Shown here piece after piece: positions 1 to 9,519 of a stretch of DNA of 64,000 bases. The translations under genes were made by a program, and so were the position numbers. Source of the stretch: Sphingomonas kaistensis (GTDB lineage: Bacteria > Pseudomonadota > Alphaproteobacteria > Sphingomonadales > Sphingomonadaceae); assembly GCF_011927725.1 (NCBI RefSeq), contig NZ_JAATJC010000001.1:2735001-2799000 (forward strand). Direction: 5' to 3'. Under the pieces are notes generated by a model. The model was not told where the DNA came from and searched no databases. It saw only the letters and a list, made by a program, of their open reading frames with translations. The first letter of the stretch is position 1. Each line of letters starts with the position of its first letter.

Positions 1-1316
1 ACCTTGCGACCGGCATCGAGACCGTCATCGTCGTCACCCGCACCGGGGGCGAAGTCACGATGTGCGAGGGCCGTGACCTGCGTTGGGAGGACCACCGCGA
101 CCGTCTCGAGGCTGATTGCCCGGCCGAGCCGATGGCCGCCGAAGATCCCCTGTTCATCCTCTACACCTCGGGATCGACCGGAAAGCCCAAGGGCGTGGTC
201 CACACCACCGGCGGCTACGCCGTCTGGGTCGCCACCACCTTCGATTGGGTGTTCGAGCCGCAGGTCGACGACCTTTTCTGGTGCACCGCCGACATCGGTT
301 GGATCACCGGGCACAGCTACACCCTCTACGGCCCCCTAATGGCGGGCACCCCCACCGTCATGTTCGACGGCGTGCCGACCTGGCCCGACGCCAGCCGCCT
401 GTGGGAAACCATTGACCGCCTCGGCGTCACGATCCTCTACACCGCCCCCACTGCCATCCGCGCGCTGATGCGGGAGGGCGACGAGCCGGTGAAGAAGCAC
501 CGCCGCGAAAGCCTCCGCCTGCTCGGCACCGTCGGCGAGCCGATCAATCCCGAGGCTTGGCGCTGGTATCACGATGTGGTCGGCGACGGCCGCCGCGCAA
601 TCGTCGACACCTGGTGGCAGACCGAAACCGGCGGCGTCCTGATGACCCCGCTCCCCGGCGCCACCTCGATGAAGCCCGGCAGCGCCACCCGGCCCCTTCC
701 CGGCATCGAGCCGCTACTGGTCGATGCCGAAGGGCGCGAAATCCACGGCGACGATGTCAGCGGCAATCTCTGCCTGCGTGGGTCCTGGCCCGGCCAGATG
801 CGCACTGTCTGGGGCGACCCGCAGCGCTTCATCGACACCTATTTCACCACCTACCCCGGCCTCTACTTCACCGGCGACGGCTGCCGCCGGGACGGGGATG
901 GCGACTATTGGATCACCGGCCGGGTCGACGACGTCATCAACGTCTCGGGCCACCGCATCGGCACCGCCGAAGTCGAAAGCGCCCTGGTCGCCCACCCGCT
1001 GGTCGCCGAAGCCGCCGTGGTCGGCGCCCCGCACGACCTAAAGGGCCAGGGCATCCACGCCTTCGTCACCCTCAACGCCGGCGAGGAAGGCGGTGAGGAT
1101 ATCGTTCGCGAGCTTCACGCCGAGGTCCGTAAGCATATCGGCGCGCTGGCCATCCCCGAACGCATCCAGTTCGCCCCCGGCCTCCCCAAGACCCGCAGCG
1201 GCAAGATCATGCGGCGGATCCTCCGCAAGATCGCCGAAGGCCAGCTCGACCAGCTCGGCGACACCAGCACGCTGGCCGATCCGGGGGTCGTCGATGCGCT
1301 CGTCCGCGACCGCTAG
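1..1316 (+). CDS. acsA: Acetyl-CoA synthetase (AMP-forming), 3' part
   Basis: Cytoplasmic enzyme of the ANL superfamily that activates acetate (possibly propionate) to acyl-CoA through an acyl-AMP intermediate. The gene is cut by the left window edge; the reading frame is open from base 3, so the first in-window ATG at 60 is not the start. About 438 of the usual ~650 residues are visible. Seen: the phosphate-binding motif [11 protein letters not shown] (about nt 160-195), WWQTETGG (about nt 612-635), the hinge and C-terminal motif [11 protein letters not shown] (about nt 945-978), and [11 protein letters not shown] near the C-terminus, whose lysine is the acetylation-controlled catalytic residue in this family. 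Acetyl versus propionyl preference cannot be decided because the acyl-pocket region is only partly present. The next gene begins inside its last codons. Confidence 0.93.
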   Translation, partial: LATGIETVIVVTRTGGEVTMCEGRDLRWEDHRDRLEADCPAEPMAAEDPLFILYTSGSTGKPKGVVHTTGGYAVWVATTFDWVFEPQVDDLFWCTADIGWITGHSYTLYGPLMAGTPTVMFDGVPTWPDASRLWETIDRLGVTILYTAPTAIRALMREGDEPVKKHRRESLRLLGTVGEPINPEAWRWYHDVVGDGRRAIVDTWWQTETGGVLMTPLPGATSMKPGSATRPLPGIEPLLVDAEGREIHGDDVSGNLCLRGSWPGQMRTVWGDPQRFIDTYFTTYPGLYFTGDGCRRDGDGDYWITGRVDDVINVSGHRIGTAEVESALVAHPLVAEAAVVGAPHDLKGQGIHAFVTLNAGEEGGEDIVRELHAEVRKHIGALAIPERIQFAPGLPKTRSGKIMRRILRKIAEGQLDQLGDTSTLADPGVVDALVRDR

Positions 1317-1794
1317 GGCCGCCCTCCCGCTCGCCTTGCTGCTCGGCGGCTGCGCCGCGCCCGAACTTGCGGCCGGCACGGCGCCGCTCGATCCGGTCGC
1401 CTTCTTCACCGGCGACAGCCGCGGAAGCGGAACGCTTGACCCCATCGTCGGCGGAAAGGCGCCCGTCTCGGTCGAAAGCCGTGGGATCAGGACGGGCGAT
1501 ACCCTGACCCTTACCCAGCGCATCAGCGAAGGGGACAAGCCGCAGCGCACGCGGGTGTGGACGATCCGCACGCTCCCGGCCGGCGGTTATCTCAGCACGC
1601 TGACCGACGCGAAAGGCCCGGTCAGCGTCGATGTACGCGGCCCGCGCGCCTATCTCGCCTACACCACGCCAAGCGGGCTGCGCATCAAGCAGCAACTCGC
1701 GCTCCAGCCCGATGGCCGCACGATCCTCAACCGGCTGGAAGCCTACAAGTTCGGAATCCGCGTCGCCGTCCTGAACGAGACCATCCGCAAATAG
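1294..1794 (+). CDS. Small putative lipoprotein (DUF3833-like)
   Basis: About 166 residues. The ATG at 1294 lies 23 bases inside the acs gene, in another frame, and opens a short hydrophobic stretch ending LLLGGC, a good lipobox with Cys at about residue 20. The mature part has a pattern with an FFTG motif, GTLDPIVGG, and RVWTIR, followed by alternating strands ending [14 protein letters not shown]. This resembles the DUF3833 lipoprotein family (G-x-G-x near the N-terminus and R-x-W-x-I/L in the middle), but the assignment is by eye. Function unknown; predicted to be anchored in the inner or outer membrane facing the periplasm. A longer upstream frame exists but is antisense-like shadow of acs. 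Overlap with acs suggests cotranscription. Confidence 0.72.
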   Translation: MRSSATARAALPLALLLGGCAAPELAAGTAPLDPVAFFTGDSRGSGTLDPIVGGKAPVSVESRGIRTGDTLTLTQRISEGDKPQRTRVWTIRTLPAGGYLSTLTDAKGPVSVDVRGPRAYLAYTTPSGLRIKQQLALQPDGRTILNRLEAYKFGIRVAVLNETIRK

Positions 1795-1843
1795 CGCTGA
1801 GCCTAGCTTTCGCCGCACTTTTCGGCTACCGGCGCCGCCTCCC

Positions 1844-3229
1844 ATGGCAACAGTACTTCCCACCCCGCCGCGCGTCGGCATGGTCAGTCTCGGCTGTCCC
1901 AAGAACCTCGTCGACAGCGAGCGGATCCTCGGTCAGCTGCGTTCCGACGGCTATCAGATGAGCGCCGACTACGAAGGCGCCGACGTCGTGCTGGTCAACA
2001 CCTGCGGCTTTCTCGATTCCGCCAAGGAAGAAAGCCTTGAGGCGATTGGCGAAGCGCTGGCCGAGAATGGCCGCGTCATCGTCACCGGCTGCATGGGACG
2101 CGAGGCCGAGGTCATCCGTGCCCGCTTCCCGAACGTCCTCGCGATCACCGGAGCCCACGCCTACGAAGACGTGGTCGCCGCCGTGCACGACGCCGCCCCG
2201 GCCCCGCGCTCGCCTTATCTCGACCTCGTGCCGCAGGCGACGCCGCACCTCAAGCTGACGCCCAAGCACTACAGCTACCTGAAGATTTCCGAGGGCTGCA
2301 ATCACCGCTGCGCCTTCTGCATCATCCCGCAGATCCGCGGCGATCTCGTCTCGCGCCGCCCCGACGCCATCCTGCGCGAGGCCGAAAAGCTCCTCGCCCA
2401 GGGCACGCGCGAGCTGCTGGTCATCAGCCAGGACACCAGCGCCTACGGCCTCGACCTGAAGCATGCGGCCTGGCCGTGGAAAGGCTCGGACGTCCGCGCC
2501 CACATGACCGACCTCGCCCGCGCGCTGGGCGAGCTGCGCACCCCCGAGGGCGATCGCCCTTGGGTCCGCCTCCACTACGTCTACCCCTATCCGCACGTCG
2601 ACCGGATCATGCCGCTGATGGCGGAGGGGCTGGTCCTCCCCTATCTCGACATCCCCTTCCAGCACGCCAGTCCCAAGGTGCTGAAGGCGATGCGCCGCCC
2701 CGCCAACGAGGCCCGCGTGCTCGAACGGCTGGTGCAATGGCGCGCGCAAGTCCCCGACATCGCCATCCGCTCCTCCTTCGTGGTCGGCTTCCCCGGCGAG
2801 ACCGAGGAGGATTTCGACTACCTCTTGCAATGGCTGGCCGAGGCCCGCCTCGACCGCGTCGGCGCCTTCCGCTTCGAGCCGGTTGAGGGTGCGCCCGCCA
2901 ATGACCTCCCCGGCCACGTGCACGAAGAGGTCAAGGAAGAGCGTTACGCGCGCGTGATGGAATTGACCGCGCGCATCTCGGCCGAAAAGCTCGCCGCCAA
3001 GGTCGGGCAGACGATCGACATCATCGTCGATGCGGTCGATGCCGAGACCGGCGGCGCGACTGGCCGCAGCAAGGCCGACGCACCCGAGATCGATGGCGAG
3101 GTCCATCTGCGCGATGCGGGCCATCTTCGCGCCGGCGACTTCGCCACGGTGCTGGTCGAGGAAGCCGACGAGCACGACCTGTTTGGCGTTCCCGTGCAGG
3201 AGCAGGCGCTTGAGTCGGCTCGAGGGTAA
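1844..3229 (+). CDS. rimO: Ribosomal protein S12 methylthiotransferase RimO
   Basis: Radical-SAM enzyme that adds a methylthio group to the conserved aspartate of ribosomal protein S12. 461 residues, normal for the family. Seen in order: the UPF0004 domain with cysteines in [12 protein letters not shown] (about residue 18), NTCGF (about 52) and TGCMGR (about 86), which bind the auxiliary cluster; the radical-SAM motif GCNHRCAFC (about residues 151-159), which is CxxxCxxC; and a C-terminal TRAM domain. RimO rather than MiaB is supported by the NLVDSE and IPQIRG contexts. The next gene starts 20 bases before this one ends. Confidence 0.96.
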   Translation: MATVLPTPPRVGMVSLGCPKNLVDSERILGQLRSDGYQMSADYEGADVVLVNTCGFLDSAKEESLEAIGEALAENGRVIVTGCMGREAEVIRARFPNVLAITGAHAYEDVVAAVHDAAPAPRSPYLDLVPQATPHLKLTPKHYSYLKISEGCNHRCAFCIIPQIRGDLVSRRPDAILREAEKLLAQGTRELLVISQDTSAYGLDLKHAAWPWKGSDVRAHMTDLARALGELRTPEGDRPWVRLHYVYPYPHVDRIMPLMAEGLVLPYLDIPFQHASPKVLKAMRRPANEARVLERLVQWRAQVPDIAIRSSFVVGFPGETEEDFDYLLQWLAEARLDRVGAFRFEPVEGAPANDLPGHVHEEVKEERYARVMELTARISAEKLAAKVGQTIDIIVDAVDAETGGATGRSKADAPEIDGEVHLRDAGHLRAGDFATVLVEEADEHDLFGVPVQEQALESARG

Positions 3230-3992
3230 GCTCTGCATCGTGACCGGCGCCGCCCGCGGCATCGGTCATGCGATCGCCCGGCGCTTCCACGCGGAGGGCG
3301 CCCGGCTGGTCATGACGGACATCGACGAAGCCGCCGGAACGGCCGCGGCCGAAAAGCTCGGCGCCGACTTCCTGCTGCTCGACGTCCGCGAGGAAGAGCA
3401 TTGGGACGAACTGGCCCGGCCTCATCCCGCCTGCGACGTGCTGGTCAATAACGCCGGGGTCACCGGCTTCGAAGGCGCGCCCGCCGCACACGATCCGGAG
3501 AACGCCAGCCTCGCCGAATGGCATGCGGTGCATCGCACCAATCTCGACGGCACCTTCCTCGGCTGCCGCTATGCAATCCGCGCGATGAAGGCGAAGGGCG
3601 ACGGCTCGATCATCAATGTCTCGTCGCGCTCGGGTCTGGTCGGCATCCCCGGCGCGGCCGCCTACGCTTCGTCCAAGGCCGCGATCCGCAACCACAGCAA
3701 GTCGGTCGCGCTTTATTGCGCGCAGCAAGGCTGGCGGATCCGCTGCAACAGCGTGCACCCGGCCGCCATCCTGACCCCGATGTGGGAAGCGCTGATCGGC
3801 GACGGACCCGACCGTGAGGCAAAAATGGCAGCGATGGTCGCCGACACCCCGCTCCGCCGCTTCGGCACGACGGAGGAGGTTGCAGCGATGGTCGCCTATC
3901 TCGCCGCCGACGAAAGCGCCTACGTCACCGGTTCGGAATTCACCATCGACGGCGGCCTCCTCGCCGGCTCCGCCGCAAGCCCGGGCGACTGA
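3210..3992 (+). CDS. SDR family oxidoreductase
   Basis: Classical short-chain dehydrogenase/reductase of about 260 residues, NAD(P)-dependent, cytoplasmic; substrate unknown. Seen: the cofactor motif TGAARGIG (about residues 12-19), NNAG (about 74), the active-site serine in IINVSSRSG, and YASSK with catalytic Tyr about residue 152. The C-terminal [12 protein letters not shown] is typical of glucose/ribitol-type SDRs. There is no ATG at the family N-terminus; TTG at 3210 gives [13 protein letters not shown], where such proteins normally begin, and overlaps the end of rimO by 20 bases, pointing to translational coupling. Longer upstream frame (from 3030) is rimO shadow. Confidence 0.9.
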   Translation: MSRLEGKLCIVTGAARGIGHAIARRFHAEGARLVMTDIDEAAGTAAAEKLGADFLLLDVREEEHWDELARPHPACDVLVNNAGVTGFEGAPAAHDPENASLAEWHAVHRTNLDGTFLGCRYAIRAMKAKGDGSIINVSSRSGLVGIPGAAAYASSKAAIRNHSKSVALYCAQQGWRIRCNSVHPAAILTPMWEALIGDGPDREAKMAAMVADTPLRRFGTTEEVAAMVAYLAADESAYVTGSEFTIDGGLLAGSAASPGD

Positions 3993-4081
3993 GCGAAGCA
4001 CCGGGCCGGAGCCGCCCCTGACGCCGACGGGCCCCAACAGCCGCCTTCCTGAGCCGTGACCTTGTCGGCTAAGGGCTGGGC

Positions 4082-5482
4082 ATGACCGATTTCGCCACCC
4101 TCCTCCGTCCCGACCGCGGGGAAGCCGCGCGCCTCCTCCACCTCGTCGATGCGACGCTCCTGCCCGAATGGCTGAAAGCCCACGCCGGGCCGCGCCGCCA
4201 ACTGGTCGAGGCGGCCCGTTTCGAGGGCAAGGCCGGGCAGTTCCTGCTGATCCCCGGCGGCACCGCCGGCGAATGGGAAGCCCTTGTCGGGGTGGCCAAG
4301 CTGTCTGCGCTCACGCCCTGGTGCCTCGCTCACGCCGCCGAGCGCCTTCCGGAGGGCAGCTATCGCCTTGCCGGCGACATGGTCCCGGGCAACGCCGCGC
4401 TTGGCTGGCTGCTCGCCCAGCACCGCTTCACGTCCTACAAGAGCAAGCCGGAGCAGCCTGCCGGCCCCCGCATCCTGCTCAGCGCGGAGCCAGCGCGGGT
4501 CGACGAGATGGTCCGTCTCGCCGACGCCACCGCCCTTGTCCGCGATCTCGTCGATACCCCGGCCGGCGATCTTGGCCCGGCCGAAATCGAACGCGCGGTG
4601 CGCGACTGGGCCAAGGGCTCGGGCGTCGACGTCGAGGTCACCAAGGGCGACGCGCTCGAACAGGGCTATCCGATGATCCACGCGGTCGGCGCGGCCGCCC
4701 TTCCCGCCCGCGCGCCGCGGCTGATCGAGGCCCGCTGGGGCGACCCATCCCACCCCAGGCTGGCGATCGTCGGCAAGGGCGTGGTGTTCGACACCGGCGG
4801 CCTTAACCTCAAGCCCGGCGCCGGGATGCGATTGATGAAAAAGGACATGGGCGGTGCTGCCCACGCCTTGGCGCTGGCCCGGCTGATCGTCGCCGAACGC
4901 TGGCCGGTCCGCCTCCACCTGCTGATCCCGGCGGTCGAGAATGCGGTGGCGGGTGGCGCCTTCCGTCCCGGCGATATCCTGACCAGCCGCCAGGGCCTCA
5001 AGGTCGAGATCGACAATACCGACGCCGAGGGCCGCCTGATCCTCGCCGATGCGCTGACCCGCGCGGGCGAGGAAGGTGCCGAAACGCTGGTCGACTTCGC
5101 CACCCTGACCGGCGCGGCCCGGATCGCGCTCGGCCCCGACCTTCCGGCCACCTTCAGCAACGACGACGCGCTTGCCGCCGACCTCATCGCCGCCGGTTCC
5201 GACGTTGCCGATCCGCTGTGGCGGCTCCCGCTGTGGGACGGCTATGACGACATGCTGAAAAGCGACCTCGCCGACCTGTCGAACAGTGCCGACTCGCCCT
5301 TCGCCGGGACCATCACCGCCGCCCTGTTCCTGCGCCGCTTCGTCCGCGAGGGCACGGCCTGGGCCCATCTCGACACCTTTGCCTGGCGACCCGCGCCTCG
5401 TCCGGGGCGTCCCAAGGGCGGCGAAGCGCTTGGGCTTCGCGCTGTCCATGCTGCCCTGTCCCGCCGGTTCCGTCGCTCTTAG
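4082..5482 (+). CDS. Leucyl aminopeptidase family protein (peptidase M17)
   Basis: Cytoplasmic metallo-aminopeptidase of about 466 residues. Seen: the metal-binding GKGVVFDTGGLNLKPG segment (about residues 236-251), KKDMGGAAHAL, and the M17 signature NTDAEGRLILADAL (about residues 312-325), which together supply the two-metal ligands and catalytic Lys/Arg. The N-terminal domain is short and divergent, as in PepB-like members of alphaproteobacteria. It releases N-terminal amino acids in peptide turnover. A long open frame on the opposite strand over this gene is a GC-skew artefact. Followed after 95 bases by a regulator gene. Confidence 0.93.
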   Translation: MTDFATLLRPDRGEAARLLHLVDATLLPEWLKAHAGPRRQLVEAARFEGKAGQFLLIPGGTAGEWEALVGVAKLSALTPWCLAHAAERLPEGSYRLAGDMVPGNAALGWLLAQHRFTSYKSKPEQPAGPRILLSAEPARVDEMVRLADATALVRDLVDTPAGDLGPAEIERAVRDWAKGSGVDVEVTKGDALEQGYPMIHAVGAAALPARAPRLIEARWGDPSHPRLAIVGKGVVFDTGGLNLKPGAGMRLMKKDMGGAAHALALARLIVAERWPVRLHLLIPAVENAVAGGAFRPGDILTSRQGLKVEIDNTDAEGRLILADALTRAGEEGAETLVDFATLTGAARIALGPDLPATFSNDDALAADLIAAGSDVADPLWRLPLWDGYDDMLKSDLADLSNSADSPFAGTITAALFLRRFVREGTAWAHLDTFAWRPAPRPGRPKGGEALGLRAVHAALSRRFRRS

Positions 5483-5577
5483 CGACTGTTTTTCGGTCCA
5501 AACGTCGCACGGGCGCAACATTTCGGTTCCTCGCCGGTTAACAGGGCACGCTAGGCAGGCGAGGAGTTTCCAGTCCA

Positions 5578-5961
5578 ATGAGCGATGCATCGCTAAGCGG
5601 GTGGATGCGAGCCCTTGTCGGCTACGTCCGATCCGGCGAACCGGATCTGACCAACCGGCAGATGGCCCTGCTGATGATCGTCTATCTGACGCCTGGCCCC
5701 CACACCGTCCGCGGTCTTGCTCGTGTTCTGGGTGTTTCAAAGCCCGTTGTCACCCGCGCCTTGAATACCTTGGGTGCGCTCGGCTATCTGCGCCGCGAAC
5801 GAGATCAGGACGACAGGCGCAATGTCTTCGTCGTCCGGACCAGCAGCGGGGCCGATTTCCTTGAAGGGTTCAAGCGTAACATCCGGGGCAGCGAACGCGG
5901 CGGCGACCGTGATCCCGACCGGCGGCCGGCCCTCGGGCAGCTCGCCCACGCCCATCGCTGA
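5578..5961 (+). CDS. MarR family transcriptional regulator
   Basis: About 127 residues. Winged helix-turn-helix: LTNRQMALLMIVYL as the first helix, then VRGLARVLGVSKPVVTRALNTLGALGYLRRERDQDDRRN covers the recognition helix and wing, as in MarR. The strong ribosome-binding site GAGGAG lies before the ATG at 5578. The last ~20 residues (rich in Arg, Gly, Asp) look unlike a MarR tail and overlap the N-terminal part of the next gene in another frame, so the natural C-terminus could be shorter or the junction may carry a frameshift. Regulated targets unknown; the neighbours act on cell-wall or peptide material. Confidence 0.85.
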   Translation: MSDASLSGWMRALVGYVRSGEPDLTNRQMALLMIVYLTPGPHTVRGLARVLGVSKPVVTRALNTLGALGYLRRERDQDDRRNVFVVRTSSGADFLEGFKRNIRGSERGGDRDPDRRPALGQLAHAHR

Positions 5962-6271
5962 GGCTCCGGCCGGCGGCTTTCCACTGGCCGGCCCGTCCAC
6001 CCATCCCGATCCGCGTACCCACGCCTATCGCCAGGACCTGGCGGATATCGCGCTCGCCGGGACAGTGATCGCTTCGCATTACGCGGAGCCGCTGCAGTGT
6101 CACGTCGCCCGCGCCGCCGCACTGAAGGCCGGTCCTTCCGCCGAATCCGAAACGCTGGCCGAGCTTGAGCCGGGCGCGTCGATCCGGATCCTTGACCGCA
6201 GCCGCGGGTGGGTCTGGGGCTATGCCGGCGGGCTGGTCGGCTATGTTTCGGCCGCCGCCGTCGGCGCATGA
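5909..6271 (+). CDS. SH3-domain protein without catalytic domain
   Basis: Short protein read in a different frame from the end of the MarR gene. The region HPDPRTHAYRQDLADIAL and ASHYAEPLQ followed by a bacterial SH3 fold (LKAGPSAESETLAELEPG, then RGWVWGYAGGLVGYV) matches what I know of the N-terminal half of NlpC/P60 (C40) peptidases in sphingomonads. Here the frame stops where the catalytic domain would begin, so only the wall-binding part remains. The start is uncertain: GTG 5909 was chosen; ATG 5822 in the same frame is possible but lies deep inside MarR. Its TGA overlaps the mltG ATG (ATGA), implying coupling. No signal peptide is visible. Confidence 0.6.
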   Translation: MIPTGGRPSGSSPTPIAEAPAGGFPLAGPSTHPDPRTHAYRQDLADIALAGTVIASHYAEPLQCHVARAAALKAGPSAESETLAELEPGASIRILDRSRGWVWGYAGGLVGYVSAAAVGA

Positions 6272-7233
6272 TCCGGTTTCTTCTCGGCGCGATCGTGGCG
6301 GGCCTCCTTGCGGCGTTCGCCGCGGTGACGCTGCTGTGGTGGTCCGGCGGCTCGGCCAAGGCCGAAACGGTCACCGTCACCGAAGGCGCCACCCTGACCC
6401 GCCTGTGCCCCGAGCTTGAGCGCCGCAGCCTGATTCCCGGCAATTGCACCAGCTACCGCCTGTTCGCGCGACTGCTGGGATCGGCCGACGGCATCCAGGC
6501 CGGCGAATTCGAAATCCCGGCCGGCACCAGCGGCGCCAAGCTGCTCGATATCCTCCAGCACGGTCAGCCGGTGCAGCGCCTCGTCACCATTCCCGAGGGC
6601 ACGCCCAGCATCCTCGTCGCCGACAAGCTTGCCGCCGTCCCCTTCCTCACCGGACCGGTGCCCGAGATCGCCGAAGGATCGGTGCTCCCCGACAGCTACA
6701 GCTTCGCCCGCGGCGAACCCCGGGCCGAGGTCGCAGCGCGGATGAAGGCGGCGATGGACCGGACGCTGGCCGAGCTATGGCCTTCCCGGAAGGTCGGCAC
6801 TTGCCCAGTTGCCACCCCGCAGGAAGCGGTCACGCTGGCGTCGATCGTCGAAAAGGAAACCGGCAAGCCCTCCGAGCGCCGCGCGGTGGCCGGTGTCTAC
6901 TGCAACCGCCTCAAGATCGGCATGAAGCTCGATGCCGACCCGACCGTCATCTACCCGGTGACCAAGGGCAAGCCGCTCGGCCGCCGGATCCTCCGCTCGG
7001 AGCTCGACGCGGACACCGGCTACAACACCTATCGCCGGCCCGGCCTTCCGCTCGGCCCGATCGCCAATCCCGGCCGCGCCAGCATCGCCGCCGTGCTCGA
7101 CCCCGAACAACATCAGTATATCTACTTCGTCGCCGACGGCACCGGCGGGCACATCTTCGCCCGCACGCTCAGCGAGCATAATGCCAACGTCCAGAAGTGG
7201 TTCGCCATCCGCCGCGCGCGCGGCGAGATGTGA
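6268..7233 (+). CDS. mltG: Endolytic murein transglycosylase MltG
   Basis: Inner-membrane lytic transglycosylase that cuts nascent glycan strands and ends their growth. 321 residues. Seen: one N-terminal membrane helix (about residues 2-22), a LysM-like region, then the YceG domain with SIVEKETGKPSERRAVAGV, whose Glu (about residue 196) is catalytic, and ADPTVIYPVTKG, YNTYRRPGLPLGPIANPG, all family hallmarks. ATG at 6268 overlaps the stop of the SH3 gene by four bases. It ends in a 30-base gap shared with convergent fabF that holds a perfect hairpin. Confidence 0.96.
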   Translation: MIRFLLGAIVAGLLAAFAAVTLLWWSGGSAKAETVTVTEGATLTRLCPELERRSLIPGNCTSYRLFARLLGSADGIQAGEFEIPAGTSGAKLLDILQHGQPVQRLVTIPEGTPSILVADKLAAVPFLTGPVPEIAEGSVLPDSYSFARGEPRAEVAARMKAAMDRTLAELWPSRKVGTCPVATPQEAVTLASIVEKETGKPSERRAVAGVYCNRLKIGMKLDADPTVIYPVTKGKPLGRRILRSELDADTGYNTYRRPGLPLGPIANPGRASIAAVLDPEQHQYIYFVADGTGGHIFARTLSEHNANVQKWFAIRRARGEM

Positions 7234-7234
7234 C

Positions 7235-7257
7235 GGGCTCCGGCCAGGCCGGAGCCC
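7235..7257. terminator. Hairpin between convergent mltG and fabF
   Basis: Perfect 10-bp inverted repeat, GGGCTCCGGC (7235-7244) against GCCGGAGCCC (7248-7257), with a 3-base loop. It fills the 30-base gap between two convergent genes, so it could end transcription from both sides. There is no clear T run on either side. Confidence 0.6.
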
Positions 7258-7263
7258 TCCCGA

Positions 7264-8520
7264 TCAGATCGCTTTCAGGATCAGCGAGGCGTTGGTCCCG
7301 CCAAAGCCGAAGCTGTTGTTCAGCACCGCCTTCACCGGCCGCTTCTTCGCGACGTGGGGGACGAGGTCGACCCCCTCGGTGCCCTCGTCCGGGGTGTCGA
7401 GGTTGAGTGTCGGCGGCACGATCTGGTCGCGCAGCGCGAGGATGCAGAAGATGCTCTCCACCGCGCCCGCGCCGCCCAGCAGGTGGCCGATCGCCGACTT
7501 GGTGCTGCTCATCGACGCGCCGCCGAGATCGTCGCCGAACACCCGCTTGGCGGCCGCCAGCTCGATCGTGTCGGCCATTGTCGAGGTGCCGTGGGCGTTG
7601 ATGTAATCGATGTCGCCCGGCTCCATGCCCGCCTTGCGAAGCGCCATCCGCATCGCATTCTCGGCGCCGGCACCATGCGGGTGCGGGGCGGTCACGTGAT
7701 AGGCATCGCCCGACAGGCCGTAGCCAACCACCTCGGCATAGATCTTGGCGCCGCGCGCCTTGGCATGCTCATATTCCTCGAGCACGATGACGCCTGCGCC
7801 TTCGCCCATGACGAATCCGTCGCGGTCCCTGTCGTAGGGGCGGCTGGCCTGCTCGGGCCGGTCGTTATAGCTCATGTTGAGCGCGCGGGCCTGGGCGAAG
7901 CCGGCGACTCCGATCGGGCAGATGGTCGCCTCGGCGCCGCCCGCGACCATGATGTCGGCATCGTCGTCGCGGATCATTCGCGCCGCGTCGCCGATCGAGT
8001 GGGCGCCGGTCGAGCAGGCGGTCACCACCGCATGGTTCGGCCCCATCAGGCCGTATTTGATCGAGACCTGGCCCGAGATGAGATTGATCAGGCGGCCATG
8101 GACGAAGTGCGGGGAGACCCGGCCCGGACCCTTTTCAGCCAGCACCAGGCTTTCGCTCTCGATGCCCGGAAGACCGCCGATGCCGCTGCCGATCGAGCAG
8201 CCGGCGCGCAGCTTCATCTCGTCCGACATGTCGGTCAGCCCGGCATCCTCGAGCGCCTGGCCGGCCGCATCGAGACCGAAGATGATGAACGGATCGACCT
8301 GGCGCTGGATCTTGTGATCGACCCTCTTGCCCGGGTCGAACCCATATTCATGATCGGCCGGCTTCACCTCGCAGGCGATCTGGCACTTGTAGTCGGAAGC
8401 GTCGAACCGCGTGATCGGCCCCGCGCCGCTCTTGGAGGCGAGAATGTTGCTCCAGGCGGTTTCGACATCGCAACCAAGCGGCGTCACCAACCCGAGACCG
8501 GTCACCACGACACGACGCAT
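7264..8520 (-). CDS. fabF: Beta-ketoacyl-ACP synthase II
   Basis: Condensing enzyme of type II fatty-acid synthesis that extends acyl-ACP with malonyl-ACP. About 418 residues with a thiolase fold. Seen: N-terminal MRRVVVTGLGLVTPLG, catalytic Cys in VTACSTGAHSIG (about residue 168), catalytic histidines in NAHGTSTMADT (about 310) and SAIGHLLGGAGAVE (about 345), and C-terminal NSFGFGGTNASL. The ATG at 8520 was chosen over GTG 8526 because GGGGAG lies 5 bases upstream of it. acpP lies just upstream in the same direction, a standard pairing. Confidence 0.97.
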   Translation of the reverse strand: MRRVVVTGLGLVTPLGCDVETAWSNILASKSGAGPITRFDASDYKCQIACEVKPADHEYGFDPGKRVDHKIQRQVDPFIIFGLDAAGQALEDAGLTDMSDEMKLRAGCSIGSGIGGLPGIESESLVLAEKGPGRVSPHFVHGRLINLISGQVSIKYGLMGPNHAVVTACSTGAHSIGDAARMIRDDDADIMVAGGAEATICPIGVAGFAQARALNMSYNDRPEQASRPYDRDRDGFVMGEGAGVIVLEEYEHAKARGAKIYAEVVGYGLSGDAYHVTAPHPHGAGAENAMRMALRKAGMEPGDIDYINAHGTSTMADTIELAAAKRVFGDDLGGASMSSTKSAIGHLLGGAGAVESIFCILALRDQIVPPTLNLDTPDEGTEGVDLVPHVAKKRPVKAVLNNSFGFGGTNASLILKAI

Positions 8521-8561
8521 AAGCACTCCCCTGAGTAGACATGATCTGGGCCGAATACAGA

Positions 8562-8588
8562 AACAGGCCCGGCAACGCCGAGCCTGTT
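8562..8588 (-). terminator. Stem-loop in acpP-fabF spacer
   Basis: AACAGGC (8562-8568) pairs with GCCTGTT (8582-8588); CGGC (8570-8573) pairs with GCCG (8577-8580) inside, around a 3-base loop and one mismatch. On the minus strand TTTCTG follows, a weak T run. It may be a partial terminator or stabilising stem that lets acpP mRNA exceed fabF mRNA. Role inferred. Confidence 0.45.
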
Positions 8589-8620
8589 CCTATCGCCTCG
8601 GCGAGCCCGTGTGGACGAGC

Positions 8621-8857
8621 TTAGCTCTGATGCTGGTCGATGTAGTCGATCGCATCCTTGACGGTGGTGATCTTTTCGGCCGCGTCGTCGGGGATCTCGA
8701 CCCCGAACTCTTCCTCGAACGCCATGACCAGCTCGACGATGTCGAGGCTGTCGGCACCGAGATCGTCGATGAAGCTCGCTTCTTCCGTGACCTTCTCGGC
8801 TTCGACGCCCAGATGCTCGACGACGATCTTCTTCACCCGTTCTGCGGTCTCGCTCAT
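8621..8857 (-). CDS. acpP: Acyl carrier protein
   Basis: 78 residues, acidic, four-helix ACP. Carries growing acyl chains on a 4'-phosphopantetheine attached to Ser37 in the motif [18 protein letters not shown]. Start ATG 8857 is preceded by GGAAAG. Transcribed ahead of fabF, with a stem-loop in the spacer. Confidence 0.98.
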   Translation of the reverse strand: MSETAERVKKIVVEHLGVEAEKVTEEASFIDDLGADSLDIVELVMAFEEEFGVEIPDDAAEKITTVKDAIDYIDQHQS

Positions 8858-8934
8858 CTCAACACTTTCCTTCCTGCAAAGCTTTGGCCAGTGCGTTAGC
8901 GAGACGCTTGGGCGTTGCCAAGAGGATGTGTCCC

Positions 8935-9417
8935 ATGACGCCCGCACGCCCCCTGACCCGAGGCGAGATCGAGATGGCCCGATCGGTGTTCGGCGACGGC
9001 ATCGATTACCCGTCCGTCCAGCTCGTCCGGCGCAAATGGTGGCCATTCCAGTCGCGCGGGATCGTGATGGCCCCGTGCGGCCATATCCACTTCCACCCCG
9101 ACGATCCCAACTGGCGGGAGGATTTCAGCAAGGCGGACTGGGCACTGCAGGGCTTGTTTATCCATGAGATGACCCATGTCTGGCAGACCGCCCGCTCGGG
9201 CCGCTTCTACCTGCCGCTGATGCGCCACCCCTTCTGCCGATACGCCTACCGGTTCGACGAGGGCCGCCCGTTCCTTGGCTACGGGCTTGAACAGCAAGCG
9301 GAACTTGTCCGCCACGCGTTTCTCCAGCGCCACGGCATCAGGCTGGCCAAGGCCGCCGACCTTGCCAGAATCGAGCGTATTCTGCCGTTTTCTGATCCTG
9401 AGCGTACTGTTACCTGA
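8935..9417 (+). CDS. Zincin-like protein (vgr-related)
   Basis: About 160 residues, probably cytoplasmic since no signal peptide is visible. The motif HEMTHVWQ (about residues 77-84) is an HExxH zinc-binding site, with a possible third ligand in the [13 protein letters not shown] segment downstream. Similar sphingomonad proteins are annotated as vgr-related, a name with no functional proof. The start at 8935 is favoured by AGAGGA 8 bases upstream; ATG 8926 lies within that site. Divergent from acpP with a short shared upstream region. Protease activity is inference. Confidence 0.82.
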   Translation: MTPARPLTRGEIEMARSVFGDGIDYPSVQLVRRKWWPFQSRGIVMAPCGHIHFHPDDPNWREDFSKADWALQGLFIHEMTHVWQTARSGRFYLPLMRHPFCRYAYRFDEGRPFLGYGLEQQAELVRHAFLQRHGIRLAKAADLARIERILPFSDPERTVT

Positions 9418-9519
9418 CAGCCACAAAGGTTGCGCAATAGCCGCCTTGAGCCCGGCCTCCCCTCGCCGATGACGTCACTTCGCGATAGCCTCTCACTGTC
9501 AAACAGAAGGGGGACCATC

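Noticed and set aside
3920..5740. 606-residue minus-strand open frame over the aminopeptidase gene
   Set aside because: Antisense to a gene with clear M17 motifs; low-complexity Gly/Ala/Arg content typical of GC-rich shadow frames.
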